64,000 nucleotides of DNA from Strongyloides papillosus (taxonomy: Eukaryota; Nematoda; Chromadorea; Rhabditida; Strongyloididae), in assembly GCA_005656395.1 (NCBI GenBank), contig SRSI01000014.1:496001-560000 (forward strand), written 5' to 3'. The position numbers were made by a program, and so were the translations under genes. Shown piece after piece: positions 28,021 through 43,700 of this stretch. Position 1 is the first letter of the stretch, and the number at the start of each line of letters is the position of its first letter. Under the pieces are notes generated by a model. It saw nothing but the letters and a program-made list of their open reading frames with translations. It did no database searches and was not told the origin of the DNA.

Positions 28021-29509
28021 CATATTTATAACCAAAGAAACACATTATATTATAATGTTCTATCCATGGATTAAAAGAGATAAGACTAAAATAAATTTTT
28101 GACAAATAGCTTCAGATAAAAATTGCTGAAAGCAAAGATACATCAACTGAAGCCATTTATTTTTATAATTCTTATTACTGATATATTATTTTGCTTTTCT
28201 TTTAGACTTCCGTTGTAAACCCTTAGCAATAGTTGTCTGAATTATGAGTTATTTCAAAACTCGTTAAAACTTACTTTTTTGACAAAAATATAAATGAAAA
28301 CATTGAAAATGTTTAAGATATTAGGATTTTCTAAAAAAATTTAAAACTACCACGTACTACCAAAAGTAACAAAGTAAATTATTTATGAAATTGATTTAGT
28401 AAATGGATAAAAATTATTCAATAAGAGGTTATTTACTTAATGATTTAATGTATGGGATTGTATAATATTTCCACTTTTTTTTATAAATAAATTATAGTAT
28501 TACATCACATAAACGTGATATAAAAGAATTCTTTTTTGAAGATTATCAACCAAAAATCTATGGTTCTTTTATTTTTGAATTATGAATTAGTGCTAAAATG
28601 GTTTATTAATGTTTTAATTTTTATAAATATGCATACAATACTATATTAAATACTTATTATTTTCAGAAAGTATAATTAGAATCTTCTAAAATTTTATTCA
28701 TTCAATGGATAAAGGTCCTTTACAAAAGATATTTTTAAAAATTGAGAAATTTAATACATATTTTTTACAAGCAAATTAAGAAATCATGTACGATTTATGA
28801 TTTCCGGAAAGCCTTTCGATTATCCACCATATTTCTATAATTAAGAATATTTTAGAATCTAAAAATTAAGGAATTTTAAAATGTAAAATAAATTCAGCTA
28901 CATTTTATTTAAAAATTTGTTATTCCTTTTGTGTTGTTATATAAATGGATTGTAGATTTAACCTAATTTTTATTATATACCAAAATTAGTAAAAAAAATT
29001 TAACTACATAAATAATTATATTTAAGTTATATGATTAGGTAATACTCTTTGATACCTCATATCTTTGTATTTTTATAAAACTTTAAAATAAATATTATTA
29101 TATTACTTTCGGGAATAAAAAATTTTTTGATATTTTATTACTAACAAGTAACAATAATATTGATAACAAAGAAAATGTTTATAAATTAAGGATATAAAAC
29201 AATTAAAAATTGAATGGATAAATATGAAATTATGTATTACAAAACAAATTTAATAATAACAATTGTATTTAAATAATTCACTTATTTTTAAATTTCATCT
29301 TAGCAAATTAAATAATTATTTAGTTTTATCTAATCAGCCTAAAGTTATGCCTTTACATTGCTTTGTTTAACTTTTTAATTCATTCTACTTGAAATTTTTT
29401 TAACAAAATCTACCATCATTCTTTGATTCATAACTTGATTAGTTTTGAACTAACTTTACCATTCTTGATTGTAGGTAGATATTATTAATTTTCAACAAAG
29501 CAGTTGTTT
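28021..29509. other. AT-rich intergenic sequence
   Basis: Nothing was recognised in this stretch. Confidence 0.5.
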
Positions 29510-29513
29510 TTAA

Positions 29514-29877
29514 CCCTTTCCCTGCCAGAGATTTTTTTCTTTGTATTACGCACTCAATGGTGTGTAAAATTGGAAAAGTACTTTTATATAGAAGAAAATG
29601 TTAATAAATAATTGGTAATATATTTCTTCAGTAGAAATAAAACAAATAAGCTAAAGTTACAATTTTTCTTCATAATTCTGTTAAATTCACTTTTAAATTT
29701 AAAATTAAATTGTTTTTTTTAATTTATTTTTTCTTTTCTAATTTTATTTCATATATATATTTTTTTAAAAAAATAGAAAAACTTTATTCCAAAATTTCCC
29801 ACTTATAACATAAATTACCACTATAAATTAACATTTTTGTTTATGACGCATATACGCGTCATCCGGCAGGGAAAGGG
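29514..29877. mobile_element. piggyBac-like MITE (TTAA-flanked)
   Basis: The ends CCCTTTCCCTGCC and GGCAGGGAAAGGG are inverted copies flanked by TTAA (29510-29513, 29878-29881), the piggyBac target. The TTAACCCTTT start is typical of Looper-type piggyBac MITEs. A subterminal palindrome GACGCATATACGCGTC lies at about 29844-29859. At 364 bp it has no coding capacity. Confidence 0.85.
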
Positions 29878-30357
29878 TTAACACTGCATATTTTTAATGC
29901 CCCAGATTAATTGTAGCAAACATTATCAGTATATTTTTATATTTATCTTTTTTAAATTAATAAAATGATCTAATTTTTTTACTTTACAACAAGCATTTAA
30001 ACAATTTGTATTTTTTAAAGACATTATTATAGTAAGAATATCTTACATGAATAGCAATACAATGAATAATATTTTATTTGAAGTAAAGTATTTAAGTTTA
30101 TACAAAGAATAGATTAAACATGTTACAGAGAAAGATATAAATAAACTAAGACTAAATATTATACGATTTGAAGCAACTTTTATAGTATCTTAATTTTGAA
30201 AGTAATATGTTGAATGTGCTAGTTTTTTTTATGTTTTCCTGAATTTCTAGTAAGCTAATAATATGTTTTGTCTTTTAATAATTTTCATATGAAGTTATTT
30301 TAATGATTTCTTGTGTGATTGATGCAATGATTTTTTTATGAGATTAATAAAATGTGT

Positions 30358-30837
30358 GGTACTTTTCGGTTATATCGCCCCAAAGATATTGACTTTAATG
30401 GTTATCAATAACAGTTTTTGATTATTTACAATCCAGTAGTAGAAAATAAAGCTATTTAAATATATTTAGTATTAAAAAAATTTATTTTTAATTTTAAAAA
30501 TTTATTTCTTAAAAAATTAAATTTTAAAATTTTTCATTTTTGAAATTTTTAATATCATTTAAGAATCACCTACTTTTAATAACCTCTCTGCACATAAGAA
30601 ATGATAAGAATATCCTCATTAATTCTTTTTTTTAGTACTTTTATTATGTTTCGGGAAGTCTTATTATTCACAGATTCAATGATTTTAAACTTTCCCAAGA
30701 ACCTTATCATTAGCAATTTTTTTACTAACAATTTATCAATACGAATCTATTTAATCAACTTACATGTAATAATTTATGAGAAAATAGTTCATTTTTATCT
30801 ATTTCATTTTGGGAGATGGATATAACCGAAAAGTACC
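30358..30837. mobile_element. MITE-like element with about 19-bp terminal inverted repeats
   Basis: GGTACTTTTCGGTTATATC opens the element and its reverse complement closes it at 30837. Between them is 440 bp of AT-rich sequence. Target duplication is not clear, so the superfamily is unknown. The small open frame inside (30601-30825) is probably chance. Confidence 0.65.
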
Positions 30838-31100
30838 GATTGTAGTTATATATTTGCTCTTAATGTTTTTTAAATAAATTTAATAAAGTTACTTTAACCA
30901 TGAAAAAAATAAGTAACATTTAATGTTTCATAACTTTATTTAAAATTAATATTCAATAACTAATTTCTAAATATGGTGTACAAATTATTTTAGCTATCAT
31001 ATGAAAAAAATACTAAGCTTTGAAAAAGTTACACTTTTAAAAATGTTTACAATGATGTCATTGATATTCTGTAGATAGTTTAGTCTATCATTTTAATGTA

Positions 31101-31963
31101 CGGGATGTCTCGAAAGGTACGTGATATTATTAAATATCAAAATTTTTATTATGCTATATAAATTTTATGATATAATATGGATTCAATAGCCCTCTTATTT
31201 TCTACGATGTATTTCAATATCGTTTTTTTAATCCTAACATTAAAGAATGTTAAAGAAATGTACGCGAATGTCATTTTTCCTATATTTTTTTATTAAGAAA
31301 ATAAACATGATTTTTTTAAATGATATTTTTTTACATTGTTATAATCATCTGTTAGTCCGATTTCTCATAAAGTATAGAAAGAAGTATTATTAAAGATCAA
31401 TCATGGTAAAGTTATAGAAATTTTTGTAGTAGGCATTTTTCTATAATTTATTAACAATAATAAGTTTAGATAATTCAATATTAATGTAACCATGATAATA
31501 CAAACTAACAGATATTTAAACTTAAAAAATATCATTTAATAATATAAGTTAGCTATTTGATTTTCATTTTCTACCAAAATATTTAAAATTTGTAGGTTTT
31601 TTGTTAAATTTTTTTTACTTTGAACAAAAACACTTCAAGTTTAATGTTCTATATCTTTACTTATTATTGACTTCTACCGATGGATCTTTATATATTTTTT
31701 AAAAAAAGAGATTGGAATATTAAATAACTGTAATAATGTAAAAAAATAAAAAAGTTACAATATTTTTTGTGTAAACAAATGTAAGAATAAATTATATTAA
31801 TTAAAACTATTTAATTTTATTTAAACATAAGATTCAAAAAACGATCTTGAAATATATCGTAGACAATAAGTGACACTATCAAATGAATTTAATATAATAA
31901 AATCCTAAAAAAATAAAAAACTATTGATACTCAACTAAGTTGCGTATCTTTTGAAATACCCTG
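31101..31963. mobile_element. E1-family TIR element, short version
   Basis: The ends CGGGATGTCTCGAAAGGTAC and, inverted, CAGGGTATTTCAAAAGATAC are flanked by TA (31099-31100, 31964-31965). The ends match those of E1 (278-1712). It has no transposase frame. Confidence 0.75.
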
Positions 31964-31965
31964 TA

Positions 31966-32526
31966 TGTTGTAACATTTAATTTCTTAATAACATTAATTT
32001 TTTTTTATGATTTCTCTAAGATTTAAAATCTTGTAATATCGCAAAAACCAGTTTTAAATTTTATTTAAATCACTAAATAGTGGCTTATCAATGCTTTTTT
32101 TTATTATTTCCTTAAATCTTTAAAACAATAATATAAATATTAAAAAATGGCATAACTTTTAAATCTTCTTAAAACTAAAAATATTCATAACTGTAATAAT
32201 ACAATTACTTAAATCCTGTTTTTTGAGTCAGTCAAGCATTTTTTAAAAATTTGATACAACTAAAAATTTTACCCCTTACTTTTATTTTATAAATAAAAAG
32301 AGAAACTAAAATAATGTATGTTGTCATATTTATTCGGCTTGAAACTTTGCGATACAGCAGCTGGAGTAAGTCAAAGTTGGAGAAATTGATTTTTACAAGT
32401 TTCCAGTCAATAAAAAAATTTTTTTTAAATAAATATTGTTTCTATAATGAAAAAAATTGTTAGTTTTTAAATTTTGCATTTAATTTTACAAAATATGTGC
32501 AAAGCAAATTGTAAAATGCATAATTT
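31966..32526. other. AT-rich intergenic sequence
   Basis: Nothing was recognised. It abuts the retrotransposon insertion site. Confidence 0.5.
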
Positions 32527-32531
32527 AAATC

Positions 32532-35500
32532 TGTGGTGTTAAAAACACCTAATAAGATAAAGATGAGTTATTTAAAACTTTATAAGAAACTGAAAAATAC
32601 AATAAAGACTTTATATATATATGATAGTTATTTCTTTTTTTGCGTCAAACATGCTGTTTGACGTGGCATCCGGGGGAGGGGATAAGGTACTTATTTCAAC
32701 AGGCTCAGAAACTCTTCCGTATTATCATGTGAAGGAAGTGTAATACCAATTTCTCTCAACGGGTTGAATATTTCTGAGTTAAGACTTTCCAATTCGAATT
32801 GACCTTTGGCAACTTTATCAACAAAAGAGTGAAGAGGAAAAGCATCTCTTATACAGTGGTAAACCCAATATGATGGAGATTTAAGGTCTGATATTTGTTT
32901 CCATAAGCTGGAGTGGGGAAAATTCTCTCTCTCATCAAACCAATTTTTATACCATTCATTACTATAGGTATTTGATACATAATCACAATCAGTGATAACT
33001 ATTAATTTTTTGACGTTAAGATGTTGAGCTATCTTTAAAGCAAACAGAAGTGCATACGTTTCCATACGTGGTGCAGTTGAGCGACCAACGGCAAATGATC
33101 TTCTAGATATAAGCAAAGGGGATTTGTTATAACAACCAACAATACCAACACCATGTCCGACCATCAAGCATTCCTGTATGTTTTTAGAGTTCGAAGCACT
33201 TCCGTCAATAACAGCGAAAGAGCAATCGGGATTTTGTTTTAATAATGTTAAAAGATCGATTTCGGACTTAATAGACGGCTGGAGAGATTTCAGCTCAATT
33301 TGTTGCTCATAATCAATTTCAACATGGTTTTCATTGAGAGACGTATTATCGACAGGGATCTCAAAACTCATATTATTCATGACATCCGACAATTCATGAA
33401 CATGTCTTTCCAGAGATTCGTCCAACGCATGTTGGTAGTCCGGGGGAGACGAAGGAGGGGTTGTTAGAGGAGATTCAGGAATTTGCAAAACAGGTTCAGT
33501 TTTGTTCAAAAGTACTGAGTCGGCTAACGTGTACGGTGCATATAAAGGAGAAGGAGTACCTTCAAAAACATAATTCGAAGAAATTAAATGTGTCATCCCG
33601 TCTTCATCTTCTACTAAAGATACTTGACGGCCATACGTACCAAGAAGTTTACCTCTTTCAAATTTTTCTGACGCAGTACCACGAGGTTTAAAGTAAATAT
33701 CTTTAGGAGATGGAACACATTCTTCAAAAGTAGGTAATTTAACAGGTAGAACTGCACAATTTAAGTAGTATTTTTCGGCTGGTGACAGAAACTGAACTTC
33801 ACCATTCGTATTTTTTGTTCTCGACAACGAAGTATTCAATGCATTAGCAGCCCATTGCAATCTTTGAGAGGGTGAGATATTCAACAGAGCAGCTTTTTTG
33901 AGTTTCTTCTTAAGTGAACTAATACGACCTTCGATTCGACCATTTGACTCTGGGCGATACTTAACGGAAGTAATCTTCTGAGAATTGGACGGCTGGGAAT
34001 CGTTGTGAAAACAGATCTCATATGAGGAAAAAAACTCTGACAAAGCGTTAGACGTAAGGGCAGGCTCCCCATCAGAGATAAGGATTACAAAAGGATATTC
34101 GTCCATTATAGGACTAAAAAAATTAATAAGAGATTGAGAGGATTTATCAGGTAAATCCTGAGCATAAATATAATTAGAAAAATGATCAACAAGCACAATT
34201 ACTGTTGAGTTATCAATATAGCATAAATCAAATGAACCAATTTGTCTAGGGTGTGCAGCAGTGACCCATGACACATACAATTTATTAGGAAGTTTTCTCA
34301 TTGTTAAACATGAATGACAACTACCGACAATTCTGTCAACAACAGAAGAAATATTATGACAGTAAACAGAAGATTTAATCTTCCTTCTAATATCAGTCGT
34401 TCCAGCGTGTGTAGCAAAATGAATAATCTTAACCGCTTTTTCAACTAAACTAAGATTAACTACCGGACGTCTCTCAAAGCAAATCAAAGGACCATCGAAA
34501 TGAAGTGCATCTAAGTCTTTAATAAACGGTGCATCAATTTTATTTATGTCCTTGAGACTACCATTGAGGAACTCTTTTAGTAGATGGCATGTTGCATCTG
34601 TACTTTGGAACTTAACAATTTCGTCAACATCAAATTCACTCACAGTACTAGGCGTCTGTTTGGGTAACACAATTTTTGTGGAATTTGATACTAATTTTGT
34701 AAGAGACTGTTCACATTTATGTGGTGAAGTTTCTTTTATTATTTCAAGATTTTCTATAAGAATCGTTGCTGCCAACTTCTGTAATCTAGAAGACTGGTCG
34801 AGAACTGATTCAAAGGGTGAGGTTAAAATGGTAAATACGAAAGGGCTTCTAGTGAGAAGAACCACTTTTCTGGATATTATAAATCTACTTTCATGCTCTA
34901 TCAAGGACCCTAAAGTAAGAAGTTCTTTCTCGGCAGGTGAATAATTATATTCTGCTTTATTCATTTTACGCATAAATACGGAGACTAATTTTTTATTGTT
35001 TAATTTATTTTTATTATTGGAATTATCAAAAAAGTATGCATGACCATGAATTGAATCATGTGTTGGTAATGCTTCAAATATAATAGTGGAATTTCTAGGA
35101 GGGTGGTGCATAACAAGGAAATCTCTAATAGCTACTTGTAGCTTATTCCAATCAGCTTGTCTACGCTCATTGAGGGTATATTCTTCTGCTGCTGATGGAT
35201 GTAAGCTTGCTGTTATCTGACTAAACTCTTTTATATGTCTACCTACGTATGAAAATTTTCCCAAGACTGACTTGGCTTCTGTTTTATTAGTGGGTGCTCT
35301 CAAAAGTTCTAGCTCAATCTTTCTATCTTCTTGAACATGAATGCCTTCACAATCTATCTTAAATCCCATGAATGTCACAGCGGGACAATTCCATTCAGAT
35401 TTGGATAAATTTATTTTTAAATTATAATCATTACACATTTGAAGAAATTTCAATACATTGCTTTCTAACGAGTAGTCATCACCAAAAAGTAATGTGTCAT

Positions 35501-37795
35501 CAATGTATAAAAGGTAGTTTTGGATATTGTATATTTGGAAAAGTTGTTCCATCTTCTGTTGAAACAGTTGTGCGCTACACGAATATCCGAAGTTAAGAAC
35601 GTTGGAAACATAAGAACCAAATGTTGTTGAAAAGCCAAAGATATACTTATCTGATTCTTCTAAAGCTATGCTCTTAAATGCTGCTGTGAAATCAAATCTA
35701 TAAAACCGTTTTGCACCTGCAATACGATCTTGCATATCTTGGTGGGAGAGTAAAGGAAGATATATATCCTGGATATGTTTATTTACTTGTTTCGCATCAA
35801 TGACTAAGCGAGGTTTAGATTCATTGATAACATGCGTAGGAGATGTAAGGTAAGGATCAAATTCTTGCCTAATTTTGCCCTCTACTATTTCTTTACGTAA
35901 TGTTTTTGCCAAGTATTTTAACTTCTCGTCCTTAGGTCTATAACTTCTAAATAATTTTCTCTCTGGTGTAGAAGAGAGGGGAATAGGTGTGATAAGAACA
36001 GGTTGGAGAATACTATCATCGAATATCTTTGGATGACTTAACAAATAGCTAACAATATGTGGTTGACTCTCATTTAACTCATTTAGTTGAGCGATAAAAG
36101 ATTCCTTTCTATTTCTAGCTTCCTCTAGTTTACCGTCAACGGATATGTCTAATTCCTGACAAAGACCACCACTAATGGAGCTCTCATTACATGAAGATAC
36201 GTAGAAGCGACATGTGACATTTTTAGTTAACTCTATCTTCGAAACATTAACATCTAAGAAACCGATAAAATTTGAACTAGTATTATTTACTCCTTTTACC
36301 TCAAAGTTTTCTCTATGGAAACGCCAGTTATGCTTTTGCACTTCTTGTAATGCTAAAATGTTACACGTAGCTCCACTATCTAACATGACTACAACATCTC
36401 TACCAAAAATACGGATGGCTTCGTAGACTAAAGGACTATACGAAAGATTCTCATCTACTAATGTCTTTTTTGACTGGAGGTTTCTATTACCCCAAGATAT
36501 CGTAGAATTGCCTGCTTCTGGAGAATGCTTAATGCTATCTGTTTTAATCATCAATTCAGAGCTATCAGTATTGTTAACCCTATCTTTAACTTTATCTGAA
36601 GATACTGACTGCAAAACAGATTTATCTTCTCTTCTAAACTTAGAGGGATAGGTACTACTTTTAAAGGAACTGTCGTTTCTACTCTCTGATGGTACTAGTG
36701 ATCGTTTAAACTCATTAATCGTAAAATATTCGTCAACTGCAGCAATTACCTCAGTAAAAGTGAAATTACTAACCTCAGATAGGCAGCTTCGTAAACTATC
36801 GTCTGCCTCACATACTATCTTATAGAGGATGACTTGCTCTTTCTCATTATTGCTCATGAACGACAACGGTGATTTTAAACGCATAGCATAAGTTTTAATA
36901 TTCTCATGTTTTTGTTTCTTTGCTCTAGCTAAATTCATTAACTCATTAACGGGTCTATTAGGGACTTCTGATAACAAGGAATTACAAAATTCTTCCACGG
37001 CTTTTTTACTCCATGACTCAGTGTCTTTGTAAGTATCAAAAAATAAGCTGATGGTAGAATTACTTTGTATTCTCAAAAATTGCTTAACATAATCAAAATC
37101 TTGTTTAACGTCAATATCACTAATTAGGAAAATTTTATTTAAATAGTCTAAGTATTCCTTTGAGTTTCCTCTAAACTTATCTAGGGGTGTCGCGTCAAAC
37201 TTAATCTGATTACTAGTCATGATTTCTTGTCGCTTAAGAATACGTCGATCTATGTCCGTTTTAACTTAGTGAGAATTATGTATGAATTATAAGTAACAAA
37301 ATTTAATAAATACAAAATAAATAAATTAAAGTAGTGAATTATATATTATATATTTGAAATTAAATATTTGTATCCGGTAAATTGAAAAAATTTAAATTTA
37401 ATTGTGATAAATATGAGCAATATAATGCTTACAATTCAAAACAATGATATGTAATATATATAAAAAATATTGGTATATATGAGATGATGATTACAATTTT
37501 ATATTTGTAAATGTAATCAAAATGACAATAAATAAATAAATTAAGAAAATTTTTAGACTTATGAAGTGTCTAATTAATAAAGAGGGGAATGAGGAAAAAC
37601 GACTAACTAAAACTATTTGTCAGAGTAATTTCTCAAAATTTGGATGCCAGGATCGCCATGTGGTGTTAAAAACACCTAATAAGATAAAGATGAGTTATTT
37701 AAAACTTTATAAGAAACTGAAAAATACAATAAAGACTTTATATATATATGATAGTTATTTCTTTTTTTGCGTCAAACATGCTGTTTGACGTGGCA
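32532..37795 (-). mobile_element. complete Ty3/gypsy-type LTR retrotransposon, 5264 bp
   Basis: Two 137-bp LTRs (32532-32668 and 37659-37795) are identical by direct reading, begin TG and end CA. A 5-bp target duplication AAATC flanks the element (32527-32531, 37796-37800). The primer-binding site abuts the 5' LTR and a single intact ORF runs on the minus strand, so the 5' LTR is the right-hand one. Identical LTRs and an open 1509-codon frame indicate a recent, possibly active insertion. The order protease, reverse transcriptase, RNase H, integrase places it in the Ty3/gypsy (Metaviridae) group. No envelope gene is present. Confidence 0.95.
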
Positions 37796-40700
37796 AAATC
37801 ATAGAATTTTATTGTAATTATTTTTCAAAATTTTACATACAGTTTTTTAACAAGAAAATTTTAGTTTTGTGGTAAATGTAATTGATATTAAAACTATTCA
37901 AACATTTTTATATAAAAAAGACATTATTTGACATCATGATTTGTTGTATTGTTTTAAACAAAAATTAATCATTTTTTTAATTATAGTCAAATAATGGGGA
38001 TTGTAATTATTTAAATTTTGTTTGACCTGGTATAAAGCCACCTTTATATTATATTAAAAAGAAATATTTGGGAAAAGATGTAATTGTTTTGTAATCCGAA
38101 AAAATATTAACAATTTTAAGTTTTATCTATATTAATATTGTAAAAATTTTAGGGGTTAAGTGAAAGTGCTTGGGGTTAAAGCATTGTACTAGTCCTAAAA
38201 TATAGTGTTAAGAATATAAAAATTATTATTATTGTAGAAGATAAATTTTGATATTTTTATTGTGTCATATATAATTTGAAGGTTAATCGTCAAATAAATA
38301 AAATTTAACTTTATAGAGTATTTATATTTGCATAAACGTATCATTTTATAATTAACTGATATATTCCACTTTTTTAATATTGTATTACAATGTATTTTTA
38401 ATTTAACCAGCCTTAGACCCGCCTTCGGCAGGTCAGAGCTATTCTGCAAAGCATATTTTCAGTAAGAAATTTTTATGCTAAAATATTAATCAAAGTATAT
38501 GTATAAAAAAATTTTTCATTGAATTACATATCTGTGAAGAAGTAGAATAACCGAAAAAACATTGTTATTATATATAAATATTTCTAATTGGGAGAATCAT
38601 TTTATAACGTCTACATTTACTGAAACTGTTTATTTAGGTAAAAAATTTACCCAACAAAAAAATTTTATTTATATCCAAAAGGTGAATAAAAATGAATATT
38701 TGAAACAATCCAAGTAACTATTTAGGTGACTCTTCATCATATTTTTGAAATTTGTATAAACAGTTTGATATCATTACTCTATTAACTACATATTTATCTT
38801 AATTTTACAATTATGTAAATGTAAAAAAACAAAAAAATTAATACCTGAAATAACTTTTTTCGTTTTTAAGCTACAAACTTCGTTGTGTTTTTTTATTTAA
38901 AAAGTAAAATTTTTAAGAAGTTTTGCTGGTGCCTTTGTACAAGATAGTAAAAATTTTTATTATAAAAATTAATAAACATACAAAAACAATAGTAGCTATT
39001 TAAATTTTATTTATTTAAAATCTCATTGCCATTTACCTACTATTATATAAATTTTATTATTTTTTACTAACTTCTTATAGACATTAATAGAATCCTATAC
39101 ACATTCCTAGAACTAAACAATATTAATTAATTAAGAATTAAATACAGCAATGGATATGTAACTCAAAACTAAGCAAAATAAAATTTAGATGACATATAGC
39201 GGTTATATATTAGTTTTTTCAATGACTTTTCAAATTGCGTGACAAGAACAGTTTATTTTAGTCGTTACTGTTTTACTTAAATCAGATTTTGATCTATGTA
39301 CTACATTTAATTTTATTCATTTTAAATAACTTTTTTTAAAGTTATAACATTTAAAAATTTCATTTTTACTAAAAAAATGGTTATCATATTTTAATCAATA
39401 ACTTTACTAAATTTTAGTTAATCTTTTGATTATTAAGTTTCCTTTTATTTCATATCTATACGTTTTAAATGAGCCATAAATCATAAAATTTCATTAATTT
39501 TGAAAAGAGCAATTTTTGGAACAATATTATGCAAAATTTTGTTCGAAAAGTGGTGTTTTTTAAACATAATTTGGTCGATTATAGACCAAAAGTTTTGTGA
39601 CTTGCTTTCCTCTCTAAGTTAGAAAAAAAATACATCTTTTGGCTATTAACTTATAAAAATCGGTTGAATTTGAAGAGAGTTATGGTAAAGACAAAATTTT
39701 TTTTCTTATTTCTTTTTATTATAGATAAAAAAAATTCTTTTTTTTTGAGTAAATTTTTTATTTGACTAAACAGTTTCGATAAATGTAAACGCACACAAAA
39801 CCTAAACATGTCTTCTAGACTAATATAATTTATATAAAAAAAGGGCTATATTTGATAATATTTTGGGGCCTAGGTTTTTTACCCGTTTTACAAACACATT
39901 CTAGTTCATTTTGCATGTACATTCTATCTCATTTTGCATATACAAAACGAGTTAGAATGTGTGTTCAAAATGAAGTAGAATGTACATGCAAGATTAGTTA
40001 GAATGTAGCCTATAAATCACTACCAGTTTGTAACTTTTATAGTTTCTTACGTATTATGTTAAATTAAAAGATTTTTAAAACTTTTTTTCAGTAAATTGAT
40101 AGAAATATTTATTCTCTATCGATAGAATACGGAATCACTACTTAATATTAATAAGTAACAAAACAAACAAAAATAAATGATAGATATTTTAAAAGTTTTT
40201 TTTAACCATTCTGTTAAAAATATTAAAAGCAAACAAAGTAAAAAAATATTCATATTATTTTAAGAATAAACTTTACAATAAGTGAGTTTTTCTCACAATG
40301 TTCACTAAAAAATCACATTATTTACAGTACACTCTTGATTCTCTTCAATCAACTAACAATTAAGAGTTTCCTAGAGATTTTTTAAAATTTTATACACACA
40401 TAAAATCATCATCTAAAACTGCTAATAATCATAATCCTTTTTCCATAAGATAGCCATGCAACATTTAATGCCTAAAATTGTTGTAGTAATAAGTGGTTGC
40501 GAAATTTCTTTTATGTTAACATATTACGATCTTAGTCTTTGTCAATATAAAAATTTTCAAATGTTATTATTTTTATAAGATCACTAACTAAAACTAAAAA
40601 TGTTGAATTTCACAGTAATAGCGGTTTATCGCATATATATAAAATTAAACTTTTTAAGTATGTCTAATTTGGTGAGAGACTTCAACAAGTGAATATATCC

Positions 40701-43700
40701 AATTAATTATTATTAATGTTATTGTACTTGACATTCATTAGATTTATAAGACTAATAAAATAATTTTTACAGTTTTAAAGTAAATGTAATGATGTAAAAA
40801 TACATCAGAGTATGTGTTTTTTAAAACTAATGTCGTTATTTTTTCCTTTATTATTTTATATTTGTTATTACCTTTTAGTATCAACTTTCAAATTTGTGTA
40901 AAAACATTAATAAGTCTATGAAATAGTATAAAATGGGTAAATAAACAAATAAAAATTTATAATAACTTTAAAACAAGGTCAATTACTAAAAAAACTTTGA
41001 AGTTTAAGAAATATTTAAGATAGATAAAACTACAGGCTAAATTAAAGATCATTTTGCATATACAAAACGAGGTAGTAATATATATGCAAAATAAAGTTCA
41101 ATGTATACACAAAATGATATAAAAATATGTATGCAAAATTTGTACAACAATAGCATAAAAAATTACCTAGAATGTAGATGTAAAATGGGGTCGAATGTAG
41201 TCTGTCGCCTACCCTACTTTTGATAGTCGGTTATTTTAACATCACCTGCATTTTGCGGCATTCTGAGCATTTTCGGTCGAAAAGACATGGTTAAGTTTTG
41301 TGTGTAGTTTTCTTTTTACCCGTAAATTAACTGAAATAAACAAATTAATTTACCAATTTTAATTAATTTTATTAGCAATAATATATTAAATTATAAATGA
41401 TTTAAAATAATAAAAAAATCGAAATGACGTATTACTATTATAATACTACAAATAAAAAGATTTTAAAAGTTATAAAAAATTAAGACAGTTGCAGTTTTTT
41501 GTAATTACTAATTTTTTATTAAAAAAATGATCAATAATAATTTCTTTTCCGTTAATTTGTTTCTTTTAAATTAACTTAATGTAGTATTTCCAAGATTACA
41601 CATATAATCATCGGTAAAAAATATGATTACACTAGATCTTTCAGTTGGTTTTGGATTTGTGCAATTCTCTGGAATATTAAAATATTTTATATCCCCTTCA
41701 TTGCCATTTTTAGTATAAAAAATTATAACAACATAATCTTAAAAAAAATTACTTTCTTATATATTTATTTACCTATATTTTTATTTGAATATTTATAGTA
41801 ACTCAGTACGAACAATTCATTTTTTTTTACGGTTTGAGGTCCATCAAGTACATTACCTGCCTTATCTGTTAATGTTGCATTGATATTTGTAATAATTTTA
41901 TCATCCCAGAAAACATTCCCATAAACAAGAACCAAAAATGAATTACGACCGGCGCTATTTATCAGCGGTTTAGTACATCTTTGAGCTTTAGATAATGAAA
42001 TAATTGCAAACGTTGTAAATATCTTTAAAAACATTATTATGAAATATTTTGACAATATCAAAATAAAAATTCTATTAAATACTATAAATTATCATACAAA
42101 TATACTGAAAATAAATATTTAAATCCAGATTATTAAGAATCAAAGAACATTAAATATTATTTGTTCAATTAAAAATGTCGCTTTTTGACAGTCAACTTCA
42201 AAATGTTATAGCTCAGTCAAAAATAAATATTTTTATTTAATGTAAGTACCGTTACATTAAACACATTGTTGCTAACGTAATACAAGTTTATTTATGCCAT
42301 TTGAATAAAAACTTCTGTCTCTAGAATTCAAAAACTCCAAGACGTCATTTTTCAGGTTATTAGATTTAAAGAATTTTTTCTAACGCAAATGAAGCTCTAA
42401 TTCCTTAAGTAAGTGATAAGCCGTTGGAGACAAGTCCGGTGAATAATGATAATGTAGCAGAGTTTCATATCCTTAATTCGTTTAATTTCTGCACTGTGGT
42501 TTTTGAAAAACGAAATCTAGCATTACCATAGAGTAATATTGGACCTATTCTGTTGACCAATACAGATTTCATAACCGATAATTTCCATTGCATTTCTTTC
42601 AATTCATTACAGTATCGGTCTTCAGTCATATTTTCTCCAGCATTCAGCAACTTATGATGAATAATTTCATTACTATTCCACCAAATAATTAGGATTACCT
42701 TCTTATTTGAATGCCTGAGTTTCGGGAAGTTTTTAGGGCTCTCATTTTTGCCCCCCATTGTGATGACCTCTTACAATTGTCAAACATGATCCATTTTTCA
42801 TCGCACGTTATAATTCTTTTTAAAAATAGGTCATTTTTGTTCCTGTGTATCAAAGAATAACAAGTTTACATGCTTCTAAAACATTAGTTGGGAGTATACT
42901 CATGGGGTATGTAAGAATCCATTTTTTTTTCTTAATATTTATGTCTTTTAAGTAGTTGGATACAATTCTAACACTGAGAATCAACTTCCCCGCGAGCTCT
43001 TGAACAGTTGTACTTGGATTACGCTCCACCATTCTTTTTAATTTTTCATTCTCAAGAATACTTACTCCACGAGAACTCTCCTTTCTTTGAAGACTTATAT
43101 CTCCATTGCGAAATTTCTGGAACCAACGTTGTACGGTTCGTTTGTTAGTAGATCCTTAGCCAAATGCTTCATTAATTTTCCTTGAAGTTTTGGCTGCTGC
43201 TTGGTCAAGTTTGAACTCGTACAAGTAAATTGGTCGGAAATCCATTTTGGACATAACTTCTTTTTAGAGAAATGGCAACTTTTTAATAATTGCGAAAGTT
43301 AAAATTTTTATTAAAGCGAACGAATGAATGAATAAAATAAGATGAGATGAATGAAAATTAGGTTAAAAACTGGGAAATTATCCCTCTAAGAGACAGATTG
43401 GAATAAAATTCCAACTGCGAACAAAATTCAAAAAGATGACAATGATAATCCTCGATTTGCTCTACAAGATGGTATATATCTTATAGCGATACGTGAACGT
43501 ATAAGAAAATTATGATCATTTAAAATTTGATAATGTAAAAAGCGACATTTTCAATTGAACAGCCTAATATATTGTAAGTGACAATAATAAATATACTATC
43601 GAATTTTGCGTTTAGGATAGAGAATTATATGCTCGGGACAAAAAATTAAGTCTGGAGACGAAAATTAAAAATTGAGGATGATTTTTTGTGTAAATTTCTC